From: Acidocella aminolytica 101 = DSM 11237
GTDB taxonomy: Bacteria; Pseudomonadota; Alphaproteobacteria; Acetobacterales; Acetobacteraceae
Assembly (NCBI RefSeq): GCF_900129125.1
Contig: NZ_FQVJ01000020.1
Location: 1-64,000, forward strand
DNA: 64,000 nucleotides
Direction: 5' to 3'
Shown: positions 18,140 through 26,492 of the stretch, piece by piece
Position numbering within the stretch: the first letter of the stretch is position 1
Layout: each line of letters opens with the position of its first letter
Notes under the pieces: generated by a model
Seen by the model: the letters and a program-made list of their open reading frames with translations, nothing else
The model's database searches: none
What the model was told of the DNA's origin: nothing
Translations under genes and position numbers: made by a program

Positions 18140-18216
18140 GCAGGCTTGGTAACATTGGCGCCGAGTCGCGGGCAGGCGGTAAAACTGCTATTCTGGCTAC
18201 GGAACAGGAGGCACAA

Positions 18217-19101
18217 ATGAATAATGCCGTAACCGTAATTGCTTTGCTGATTATCGCTGCCGGGGCGGGGCTTAGTTATTTGCTGCCTGTGCACATATTT
18301 GGTGCCATCGTGATTGTTGTGGGGGTAGTTCTGGCACTTACCTTGCGCACGGCGGCGGAATGGGAGCGCGCCGTGGTGCTGCGATTGGGACGCTTTGCCG
18401 GGGTGCGCGGGCCAGGGCTATATTTTTTGATCCCGGCGATTGAGACCGTGTACGCGGTGGTTGACACACGCCGGCAAAGCACGCGCATTTCCGCCGAGGA
18501 CACGCTGACCGCCGATGCTGTTTCCGTGACGATGGATTCAATCCTGTTCTGGCGCGTGACCGATGTGAAACGCGCTGCCACCGAGCTGACGGATTACCAG
18601 GGCATGATTGCGCAGATTGCCCAGACCTCTTTACGTGAGGTGATCTCGGCCACCAACTTGTCTGATATTCTCTCCAATCGTGAGGCGATGGACGAGCGGC
18701 TGCAAATGCTGATCCGTCATAAGTCTGATGGCTGGGGCGTTGGTGATATTGCCGTGGAAATCAGGGATGTGAAGATTCCGCCTGAGTTGAATGATGCGAT
18801 GAGCCGTAACGCCCAGGCGGAGAAGGAAAAGCAGGCACGCGTGACGCTGGCGAGTGCGGAAATCGCCATCGCGCAGCAGATTGTGGATGCGGCGCGGATT
18901 TATCAGGAAAACCCGGTAGCGTTGCAAATCAGGCAGATGGGGCTGATCTACGACATGAATAAAGACCGGGGGGCGACCATTCTGGTGCCGACGACGATGA
19001 CGGAGGCGCTGGGCAGCGTGGTGGCGTTGAGCGCGGCGGAGACGGCCGCCGCGAAGCAGGCTGCGCCGCCGCCGTACACAGGGTCTGTGCCGAAAGCCTG
19101 A
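18217..19101 (+). CDS. SPFH/stomatin-like protein (slipin)
   Basis: 294 residues from the ATG after AGGAGG (18207-18212). Two short N-terminal hydrophobic segments (about 6-20 and 24-40) insert in the membrane. The SPFH domain follows, with EWERAVVLRLGRFAGVRGPGLYF, VDTRRQS, VSVTMDSILFWRV and TSLREVISATNLSDILSNRE. A charged coiled-coil region (NAQAEKEKQARVTLASAEIAIAQQ) and a tail follow. It scaffolds membrane microdomains and usually acts with an NfeD protease-like partner; no nfeD gene is adjacent. It converges on smc with 8 bp between the stops. Confidence 0.9.
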   Translation: MNNAVTVIALLIIAAGAGLSYLLPVHIFGAIVIVVGVVLALTLRTAAEWERAVVLRLGRFAGVRGPGLYFLIPAIETVYAVVDTRRQSTRISAEDTLTADAVSVTMDSILFWRVTDVKRAATELTDYQGMIAQIAQTSLREVISATNLSDILSNREAMDERLQMLIRHKSDGWGVGDIAVEIRDVKIPPELNDAMSRNAQAEKEKQARVTLASAEIAIAQQIVDAARIYQENPVALQIRQMGLIYDMNKDRGATILVPTTMTEALGSVVALSAAETAAAKQAAPPPYTGSVPKA

Positions 19102-19109
19102 GGAGCTGG

Positions 19110-22100
19110 CTACTCGGCCGCCATGGCGTGGCCGGGGTCCACCATGTCCATCGCTTTATGGAAATCGACCGAGAGCAGGCGGGAGACGCCACGCTCTTGC
19201 ATGGTCACGCCATAGAGCCGATCCATCCGCGCCATGGTGAGATGATGGTGGGTAACGACCAGGAATCGTGTGCCGGTTTCGCGGACCATATCTTCCAACA
19301 GGTTGCAGAAGCGCTCGACATTGGCGTCGTCCAGAGGCGCGTCCACCTCATCCAGCACCGAGATGGGGGCGGGGTTGCATTTGAACACGGCGAAGATGAG
19401 GGACAGTGCCGTCAATGCCTGCTCGCCGCCTGAAAGTAGGGACAGCGTACTTAGTTTTTTGCCGGGCGGCTGAGCAAAGATTTCCAGTCCGGCTTCAAGC
19501 GGATCATCCGAGCCGACGAGCGCCAGATGGGCTTTGCCGCCGCCGAACATGCGGGTGAACAGAGTTTGGAAATGCTGGTCCACTTCCGCGAATACGGTGT
19601 TTAGACGCTCGCGTCCCTCGCGGTTGAGATGGCCGATGGAGCCGCGCAGCTTGGCGATGGCGGAGGTGATTTCGTCACGCTCCTTGTCGATGGTTGCGAT
19701 GGCTTGTTCGGCCTCGTTCACCTCGATCTCGGCGCGGAGATTGACGGCGCCCATCTCCTCACGTTCGCGGACCAGTTTTTCCCAGCGCTTACGGGCTTTG
19801 TCCTCGGATTCCGAGGTAAGCTGTTCCGGCGGGTCGGGCAGGGTGGCGTTGGCGCCCAGGCGCTCCAGAATCCGCTCCGCCACTGTGCCCCAGGCATGTT
19901 TGGCGGCGGTGATGTTGCCTTCCTCGCGGGCGCGGGACTCCCGGGCGGTGCTGAGTTCAGCCTCGGCTGTGCGGGCTTGGCGAGTGGAGGATTCGGCGGT
20001 GGCGGTTGCCTCCTGCAAGATTTTGGCGGCGCGTTGATGCGCGGCCTCGGCGGCTTGCAGGGCTTCGAGCGCCTCTTTGTGTGAGGTTTCGGCCTCGGTC
20101 GGGGCAGTGTGCAGCGTTTCGATGGCGCTTTGCGCCTCGTTCAGCCGGGCGGTGAGGTCTTTAAGCCGGTCTGTTGAGTCTTTGCCGCGCTCCGCCCAAC
20201 TAGCCAGCTCGCGGGTTAGGCTTTCCTGGCGTTGGGCGCGCTGGGTTTCAGCATGGCGCAGCGCGGTGAGGCGGGCGCGGGCGGCGCCTTCGGTCTGGCG
20301 GGCCGTGTTCAGGGCGGCGCGGGTTTGTTCGACTGCCTGACGCGCGGCGTTGAGGTCTGGCAGGGCGGCGTGGGTTTCACGCATGGCATTGAGGGCGCAT
20401 TCGGCCTCGGTGGCTTCGGCGGCGGCCTGGTCACGCTGGGTTTCGGCCGCGGCAGCGCGGCTTTGGCCACGCTCGGCCTCTGCGGTGAGGCGGATGGCCT
20501 CGTTGCGAGCTTTATCGAAACGCTGCTCGGCCAAGCGGCGGGTCTCGCGGGCCTGGGTTTCAGCGGCACGATGGGTTTCACGGGTCTTTGCCTCATTGGC
20601 GCGGGCTTCGCGCTCGGTGGCTTCGGCCTTTAGGCGTTCATCCTTCGCGGTCTGGGCGGCCTCGCGCGCGGTGGTGAGGTCGCGCTCCAACTCAGCCAAG
20701 CGGTTGCGTTGTTTGAGGCGCACGGCGGCTTCCGAGGCGGCGCCCGCGCGGACGGTATAGCCGTCCCAACGCCAGAGCGCGCCCTCCCGCGAGACCAGGA
20801 TCTGCCCTGGCGTGAGATTGGGCTGGTAGAGGTCGCCGGATTCGCCTTCGGGCAGCAACAGGATGTGGGAGAGGGCTCGTTTGAGTGCCTCAGGCCCCTG
20901 CGCCAGGGCGGCGAAGGTTTCCAATTTGGTGGTTGGGGTTTCCAAAGCGGGCAGGGCGCGCCAATGGCGGGCGGCCTGCGGGTCAGCGGAGGCAGAGAGT
21001 TCCTCGCGCAATGCCGCGCCCAAAGCGGCTTCTAGCCCTGGCGGCACGGTGATGGCGTCGAGAATGGGTTGTGTTTCGCGGCCGAATTTCTGGGCCAGCA
21101 GGGCCGCCAGCGCGTCATATTCCGTGCTGACTTTGGTGGCTGCGGCTTCCAGGGAGGAGGCGCGGGAGCGGGCCCCGGCCAGTTCTGCCTCGGCGGTGGT
21201 GCGGGCTTCGGCGGCTTCAGCTTCGGCTTTGGCGCGCATGGCCTCGGCGGTAGATACGGCCTCACGCGCGGCGGCAAGGGCGGTTTCAGCTTCGTTGCGT
21301 TCGGTCTCGGCGGCTTGCACGCGCTCGGGCGGGATCAGCGTAGCGGCGACCTTCTCGTATTCAGCCTTGGTTTCGGCGGCGCGCTGGATAAGGCGGCGGG
21401 CGCGGGTTTCGGCCTCGGCCAAGGCGCGCCGGGCGGCTTCGGCCTCGGCGGCGATGCGGGCAGCCTCCTCGGTGGCCTGGGTGTTGGCGGCCTCGGCGGC
21501 GCGCATGGTTTCCAGGGCGGCCTCGGCAGCGTTGGCGGCCTCGTCAATCGCAGCGGGTGCGGCGCTGCTATCTTCCTGTAAGGCGCTTTGCTCGGCTTCC
21601 AGACGGGCTCTTGCGGCTTGTGCATCCGCCACCAGCTTCTGGGCGTGGCCGTGGTCGCGGGTGAGGGCGTCCAGGCGGGTTTTGGCTTCGTTCAGGGCAG
21701 CACGGGCACGGGATTCTGCTTCTTTGACCTGCTCAGCCGCGATTCGCGCGCGTTCCAGCACGGTGCGGGCCTCGGCTTCAGCATCGCGCAAGACAGGCAA
21801 GGCGGCTTCGGCTTCCTGGGCCTTGGTGGCGGCTTCCTCGGTTTTGGCGGCAGCTTCCGCCACCCGCGCTTCGGCGGCGGTAAAGGCGGCCTCGGCAGCT
21901 TCACGCGTTTTTACGGCGATGGCCCGTTGGATGGAAAGCAATTCCGCCTCGGCGGTGCGGATATTACCGGAGAGGTTTTTATAGCGCGTCGCCTGACGGG
22001 CTTGTTTTTTAAGGTCGCCTAGGCGAGCTTCAAGCTGGCCTTTCAGATCATCCGCGCGGAGCAAGTTTTGTTCGGCGGCGCGCAGTTTCAGTTCTGCTTC

Positions 22101-22640
22101 ATGGCGGCGGGCATGCAGGCCGGTGATGCCGGCGGCTTCTTCCAGCAAAGCGCGGCGTTCCTCGGGCCGGGCGGAGACCAAGGCGCCGACGCGGCCCTGG
22201 CTAACCATGGCCGAAGCGCGGGAGCCGGAGGCGAGATCCGCGAACAAGGTCTGCACGTCACGGGCGCGGGCGTCTTTGCCATTGACCTTATAGTTGCTGC
22301 CGGAGCCGCGCTCGATTTTACGGGAGATTTCGAGGTCAGGCGCATCCTGGAAGGGCGGAGGGGCAAGGCCCAGCGTTTCCTCTAGGGTAAGGGTGACCTC
22401 CGCCAGATTGCGCGCTGTGCGGCCCGCCGTACCGGCGAAGATCACGTCTTCCATCTCGTTGCCACGCATGTTGCGGGCGTTGGCTTCGCCCATCGCCCAG
22501 CGCAGTGCTTCGATGACGTTTGACTTCCCGCAGCCATTTGGCCCGACTACACCGGTGAGACCGGGAAGGATTTCCACGGTCGTCGGATCTGCAAAACTCT
22601 TAAATCCGGCGATACGCAGCCGGGCGAAACGTGCGGGCAT
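19110..22640 (-). CDS. smc: Chromosome segregation ATPase SMC
   Basis: 1176 residues, the full SMC length. N-terminal head with Walker A GPNGCGKSN (33-41) and the Q-loop region, a first coiled coil, a hinge near 520-640, a second coiled coil, and a C-terminal head with the signature LSGGEQALTALSLIFAVF and Walker B VLDEVDAPLDD. The coiled coils are strikingly Ala/Glu-rich (AAEAEAARRALAEAETRARR-like), which reflects the high GC. It condenses and individualises chromosomes with ScpA and ScpB, not encoded here. It starts 11 bp after the dsbA stop, so it is last in the dciA-dsbA-smc operon. Confidence 0.97.
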   Translation of the reverse strand: MPARFARLRIAGFKSFADPTTVEILPGLTGVVGPNGCGKSNVIEALRWAMGEANARNMRGNEMEDVIFAGTAGRTARNLAEVTLTLEETLGLAPPPFQDAPDLEISRKIERGSGSNYKVNGKDARARDVQTLFADLASGSRASAMVSQGRVGALVSARPEERRALLEEAAGITGLHARRHEAELKLRAAEQNLLRADDLKGQLEARLGDLKKQARQATRYKNLSGNIRTAEAELLSIQRAIAVKTREAAEAAFTAAEARVAEAAAKTEEAATKAQEAEAALPVLRDAEAEARTVLERARIAAEQVKEAESRARAALNEAKTRLDALTRDHGHAQKLVADAQAARARLEAEQSALQEDSSAAPAAIDEAANAAEAALETMRAAEAANTQATEEAARIAAEAEAARRALAEAETRARRLIQRAAETKAEYEKVAATLIPPERVQAAETERNEAETALAAAREAVSTAEAMRAKAEAEAAEARTTAEAELAGARSRASSLEAAATKVSTEYDALAALLAQKFGRETQPILDAITVPPGLEAALGAALREELSASADPQAARHWRALPALETPTTKLETFAALAQGPEALKRALSHILLLPEGESGDLYQPNLTPGQILVSREGALWRWDGYTVRAGAASEAAVRLKQRNRLAELERDLTTAREAAQTAKDERLKAEATEREARANEAKTRETHRAAETQARETRRLAEQRFDKARNEAIRLTAEAERGQSRAAAAETQRDQAAAEATEAECALNAMRETHAALPDLNAARQAVEQTRAALNTARQTEGAARARLTALRHAETQRAQRQESLTRELASWAERGKDSTDRLKDLTARLNEAQSAIETLHTAPTEAETSHKEALEALQAAEAAHQRAAKILQEATATAESSTRQARTAEAELSTARESRAREEGNITAAKHAWGTVAERILERLGANATLPDPPEQLTSESEDKARKRWEKLVREREEMGAVNLRAEIEVNEAEQAIATIDKERDEITSAIAKLRGSIGHLNREGRERLNTVFAEVDQHFQTLFTRMFGGGKAHLALVGSDDPLEAGLEIFAQPPGKKLSTLSLLSGGEQALTALSLIFAVFKCNPAPISVLDEVDAPLDDANVERFCNLLEDMVRETGTRFLVVTHHHLTMARMDRLYGVTMQERGVSRLLSVDFHKAMDMVDPGHAMAAE

Positions 22641-22651
22641 TTAGTCTCCCT

Positions 22652-23260
22652 TTAACCGCCGGCTTTGGTCACGATTCCGGCGAAGGTGTCGTAATCCATC
22701 GCGCCAGGGTGCTTCTGGCCGTTGATGATGAAGGTTGGGGTGGCGTCGACCTTATAGGTCTTCTCGGCCTCCTGCTGGCCTTTGAGAATCCATTTGCCCA
22801 GGGCCTCGTCATTCCAGGCTTTGTCGTAAGTGGCCTGGTCCATCCCCGCGAGGGCAGCATATTTAAAGATATGCGCCTTGTAATTCTCGCCTTCCTGGAA
22901 GGCCCAGTCATTCTGGCTGGCGAAAAGCGCCTCGATGAAAGGGTAATATTCATCGTCCGGGAGATAGCGGGAAACCTGGGCGGCCTTCAGCGCGATTTGG
23001 TCCAGCGGGAAGTCGTGATAGACGAAGCGGACCTTGCCTGAATCCACCAGTTTAGATTTTACCTCCGGCATCGTAACCGTGCCGAATTCGGCGCAGTGCG
23101 GGCAGGTGAGTGAGAAGAACTCAAGCACGGTCACCGGCGCCTTGGGCGAACCAATTGAACGCTCCGTCTCGGTCGGCGGCGTTTGCCCAGCCCACGCCAC
23201 GGATGGAACCAGGGCTGAGGCGCCTACTATGGATAGTATGGAGCGACGGGTAAATTGCAT
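22652..23260 (-). CDS. DsbA-family thiol:disulphide oxidoreductase
   Basis: 202 residues. The N-terminus MQFTRRSILSIVGASA has a twin-arginine-like signal ending near AWA (24). The thioredoxin fold carries CPHC at 53-56 and the cis-proline loop TPTFIING; the DsbA helical insertion lies between. It belongs to the single-protein DsbA/BdbD type frequently located beside smc in alphaproteobacteria. It probably introduces or shuffles disulphides in periplasmic proteins. It is 60 bp after dciA and 11 bp before smc on the same strand. Confidence 0.92.
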   Translation of the reverse strand: MQFTRRSILSIVGASALVPSVAWAGQTPPTETERSIGSPKAPVTVLEFFSLTCPHCAEFGTVTMPEVKSKLVDSGKVRFVYHDFPLDQIALKAAQVSRYLPDDEYYPFIEALFASQNDWAFQEGENYKAHIFKYAALAGMDQATYDKAWNDEALGKWILKGQQEAEKTYKVDATPTFIINGQKHPGAMDYDTFAGIVTKAGG

Positions 23261-23320
23261 GATTTCTCCTATATCTAGTGTAGTCAGATTCCGGGGCGGG
23301 TGTCCAACCCGGCGTTGAAG

Positions 23321-23812
23321 TTATCCACGGGATTTTATGCCCTGATAGAGCCGAGCCAAGGCTGCGCCGAGCGGGCCTGAGGGCAGGTCTTGCGGGGGCG
23401 GTGTGGTTTGGCGCGGCGCCGGGCGGGCGGGTGGCGTGGAAGGCGGGCGCGGCGCGTGTTGCTCAAAACGCAGGCGCTCCACCATGTTGTGCCCGAGGGC
23501 GAGGTTCAGCCGTGAGATGATCTGCGGGACGGCGTATTGCAGCTCCAGCGCTGTGGGGGCGGTGCAGCCCAGCGTCAGCGTGCCGCCCGCGAATTTGAGC
23601 GGCACAGCGCGGGCGGCAAGCTCCGGCCCGGCGAGTTGCTGCCAGTCCGCCAGGATTTGTGCGGCGGCGGGCGCGCGGCGTTTGAAGGCCGGGCGCGTGA
23701 CGGGGGCCAGCACGGCGGCAATACCGCGCGGGCCGAAATTGCGCGGCGCGGGTTCATCCGGCACAATCGGTGCCCGTGACGACCGTTTCTTACTCTTCCC
23801 TTCCTCCGGCAC
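23321..23812 (-). CDS. DUF721/DciA-family protein
   Basis: 163 residues from a GTG at 23812, or 147 from a GTG at 23764. The conserved DUF721 core is LADWQQLAGPELAARAVPLKFAGGTLTLGCTAPTALELQY with PQIISRLNLALGHNMVERLRF. DciA proteins help load the replicative helicase DnaB in bacteria lacking DnaC/DnaI loaders. A Pro-rich linker and a C-terminal SGPLGAALARLYQGI follow. The gene heads the operon with dsbA and smc, and its 5' end overlaps the divergent mutY start if the longer form is used. Confidence 0.85.
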   Translation of the reverse strand: MPEEGKSKKRSSRAPIVPDEPAPRNFGPRGIAAVLAPVTRPAFKRRAPAAAQILADWQQLAGPELAARAVPLKFAGGTLTLGCTAPTALELQYAVPQIISRLNLALGHNMVERLRFEQHAPRPPSTPPARPAPRQTTPPPQDLPSGPLGAALARLYQGIKSRG

Positions 23813-24816
23813 GGAAACTCCTCAACTGGTACTACCGGCACCGTCGCCATCTGCCTTGGCGCGCCGCTCCGGGAGATGTTGCGGACCCTTACCGCGTCTG
23901 GCTCTCCGAGATCATGCTGCAGCAGACGGTGGTGGCCACCGTGCGCCCCTATTACGACAAATTTCTGGCTGCGTACCCTACCGTGACGCATCTGGCGGCG
24001 GCCAGTGTGGAGGAGGTGTGTGCCCTTTGGGCCGGCTTGGGTTACTACGCACGTGCCAGAAACCTGCATAAATGCGCGCAGGCGGTGGTGGCGATGGGCG
24101 GATTTCCAGATTGTATCGAAGGGTTACGCGGCTTGCCGGGTATTGGACCTTACACTGCTAACGCCATCGGCGCCATTGCCTTCAGCCTGCCCGTGCTGCC
24201 GGTGGATGGCAATGTGGAACGCGTGACGGCGCGGCTGTTTGCCATCACGGACCCGTTTCCAGGGGCCAAAAAAAGCATCACCAAGGCGGCGGAGCGGTTG
24301 ATTGAAGATAAAGATGCCCGTGCCGCGCCGGGAGATTTTGCCCAGGCATTGTTTGATCTGGGCGCGACGGTCTGCACGCCGAAATCGCCCAACTGCCTCA
24401 TTTGCCCCTGGGCGGCGCATTGCCAGGGGCAAGCAGATGGGCTGGCTGATACATTGCCTGTGAAAGTGAAGAAGGCCGAGCGTCCCCGCCGTGAGGGCGT
24501 TGCCTATGTGTTGCTCGATAAAGCGAACAATGTGGTGCTGTTGAGACGCCCGCCGCATGGGCTGCTGGGCGGTATGCTGGTGTTGCCCGAGGTGCCGCCC
24601 ATAATGGCGCGCTGGCGCCAAGCCGGCACGGTGGAGCATGTTTTTACCCATTTTGCTTTGACCCTTACTGTCCGGGTGGCGCGGGTGTCGGCCTTGCCTG
24701 AAGGCGTGTTGAGCGCTCCCGTTGGCTCCGCGCCTGTGCCTTCCGTAATGCGCAAGGCGCTTGACGCGGCCTGTCTGGCGCTCAACCATGCGGGGGATGA
24801 CAAACGATCTGCATGA
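23770..24816 (+). CDS. mutY: A/G-specific adenine glycosylase MutY
   Basis: 348 residues. It starts with a GTG at 23770 (second GTG at 23776); no later start keeps the conserved LLNWYYRHRRHLPWR. Catalytic Glu is in SEIMLQQT (E47), and the helix-hairpin-helix LRGLPGIGPYTANAI precedes the catalytic Asp in LPVDGNVERV. The 4Fe-4S ligands are spaced C-x6-C-x2-C-x5-C in CTPKSPNCLICPWAAHC. The C-terminal NUDIX-like domain recognises 8-oxoG. It removes A opposite 8-oxoguanine. Its 5' end overlaps or abuts dciA, and its 3' end overlaps the dipeptidase gene by 20 bp. Confidence 0.96.
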   Translation: MPVTTVSYSSLPPARKLLNWYYRHRRHLPWRAAPGDVADPYRVWLSEIMLQQTVVATVRPYYDKFLAAYPTVTHLAAASVEEVCALWAGLGYYARARNLHKCAQAVVAMGGFPDCIEGLRGLPGIGPYTANAIGAIAFSLPVLPVDGNVERVTARLFAITDPFPGAKKSITKAAERLIEDKDARAAPGDFAQALFDLGATVCTPKSPNCLICPWAAHCQGQADGLADTLPVKVKKAERPRREGVAYVLLDKANNVVLLRRPPHGLLGGMLVLPEVPPIMARWRQAGTVEHVFTHFALTLTVRVARVSALPEGVLSAPVGSAPVPSVMRKALDAACLALNHAGDDKRSA

Positions 24817-25801
24817 CGGCCTGCTGGCCATTGATACCCATGTTGATATTCCCTGGCCCGAGGGGCCGAGCCCGTTTGAGGATGGCCCGCGTTGCGTTGA
24901 TCTGCCGAAGCTGAGACGGGGGCGTGTCGGGGCGGTGTGCTTCGCGGCGTATATCCCGCAAGGGCACCGTGACGGTATGGCGCATTTGGCGGCCGCCGAG
25001 CGTGCCCGGGCCATGCTGGCCGCGATTGCTGAAATGGCACCTAAAGATGGTTCAGGTGGTATGATGGCCACAAGCGCCGCCGGGGTGGAAGCGGCGTTCG
25101 CGGCGGGGAAGCCAGCGGTGATTCCGGCGATTGAAAACGGGTATGCGATCGGCCGCAGCTTGGCGTTGCTGGATGAGTTCGCGGGGCTGGGGATTCGTTA
25201 CATGACCTTGACCCATAATGGCCATAATGAGATCGCGGATGCCGCGATTCCTCTGCCTAGCCTAAATGATGTGGAGCAGGAATATAGCGGGTTGTCTGAT
25301 TTCGGGCAGTCGGTGGTGGAGCGGATGAATGAGTTAGGGGTGTTGATTGATGTGTCGCACGCCTCAAAAAACACGATGATGCAGGCCGCGCAGCGCTCGC
25401 GTACGCCCGTTGTAGCAACGCATAGTTGTATGCGTGCGTTGTGTGACCATAAGCGTAATCTGGATGATGAGCAGCTGGAAATGCTGGCTAGCACAGGTGG
25501 CTTGGCGCAGATCACCATCGTTTCCAGCTTCTTGCGGCCAAAGGCAAGGGCCTCTGATCTGACGGTGGATGATATTGTCGATCATGTTGATTATGCAGTG
25601 AAACGCATGGGGATCGACCACGTTGGGATTGGCACGGATTTCGATGGTGGAGGTGGTGTGCGCGGTTTTATGAACGCCGCCGAGGCCCCAAACCTGACGG
25701 CCGCTTTGGCGCGCCGTGGTTATGGGCGTTTAGAGATTGAGAAGATCTGGGGTGGAAATTTTCTGCGGCTGATGCGCAAGGCTGAAGAAGCTGCGGGTTA
25801 A
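24797..25801 (+). CDS. Membrane dipeptidase (peptidase M19)
   Basis: 334 residues from the ATG at 24797 preceded by GCGGGGG. Renal-dipeptidase-type TIM barrel: the metal-binding HxD is in LAIDTHVDI (about residues 10-18), followed by NGYAIGRSL, LTHNGHNEIADA, VLIDVSHASKNTM, VVATHSCMRAL and HVGIGTDFDGGGG. M19 enzymes hydrolyse dipeptides, including D-amino-acid-containing ones, with a dinuclear zinc centre. Overlap with mutY implies translational coupling. Confidence 0.93.
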   Translation: MTNDLHDGLLAIDTHVDIPWPEGPSPFEDGPRCVDLPKLRRGRVGAVCFAAYIPQGHRDGMAHLAAAERARAMLAAIAEMAPKDGSGGMMATSAAGVEAAFAAGKPAVIPAIENGYAIGRSLALLDEFAGLGIRYMTLTHNGHNEIADAAIPLPSLNDVEQEYSGLSDFGQSVVERMNELGVLIDVSHASKNTMMQAAQRSRTPVVATHSCMRALCDHKRNLDDEQLEMLASTGGLAQITIVSSFLRPKARASDLTVDDIVDHVDYAVKRMGIDHVGIGTDFDGGGGVRGFMNAAEAPNLTAALARRGYGRLEIEKIWGGNFLRLMRKAEEAAG

Positions 25802-26429
25802 GCCGTTATTTCCCGGTAACAGCTGATCTTTTTCGGCGCATCGCGGCAGGGTTTTAACAGATTGCGGAAGCTCACCGCCTTTTTGCGGTGAATGAGTTTT
25901 TGTCTCCATTGTCAAAGCAGATTTTGCCGTTGAGTGTACCGTTTTCTACGATTTCGGCCTCTCTGTTGCCGGAGACCTCGGTCATCTCGTTCGGTCCGTG
26001 GAATCTGAACCAGATGCTTGAGTTGCCGCTCCGAGTGCACACCGAAAAATGCCTGCAATAACAGAGCGTGCGGCAGCTTCTCTGGCGCAATCGAAGCGTG
26101 GCGCTGGCCTGGCAGAGATTTTCAAAAGCCTGCGAGAGCCGAACCAAAGCCTAGCTCATCAGAACCTGAATCGGGCGCAAGGCATGATCCGTCGGCACTA
26201 GCGCGTCTGGGTTCAGGTGGCTGAATAAAGCCCCCTTTTGCGCATCAACATCACACATTCGCTCACCTTGTTATTCCAAGTTGAACGAATAGCTTTCTCC
26301 GAAAAGACAAGTCTCTGCCGCTTGCTAGACACGCACCGCCGGAGCCTGCCTATTAAAGCCTTACCGAAGACAAGGCATACCACCAACGAAATTGCTAACT
26401 TTGTAATAATACTATAACTTTTCGATTAA
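25802..26429. other. Gene-free interval upstream of the GGDEF-EAL gene
   Basis: No convincing coding sequence on either strand and no recognisable transposase. It becomes AT-rich from about 26380. Short frames here lack codon bias and start sites. Confidence 0.5.
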
Positions 26430-26454
26430 AAAAACGTTAAGCAGAAAAACGTTA
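26430..26454. repeat. Direct repeat AAAAACGTTA, two copies 15 bp apart
   Basis: AAAAACGTTA occurs at 26430-26439 and again at 26445-26454, 39 bp before the ATG of the c-di-GMP gene, in AT-rich promoter-like sequence. Spacing of one and a half helical turns fits a tandem regulator site, but no family is assigned. Confidence 0.35.
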
Positions 26455-26492
26455 GTTTTGATCTGTGCACTGTTGCAGGACCTCAGGCAAGT

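Noticed and set aside
20863-21984. 373-codon plus-strand frame opposite smc
   Set aside because: Ser/Ala/Arg-rich antisense reading of the smc coiled coil; no real protein features.
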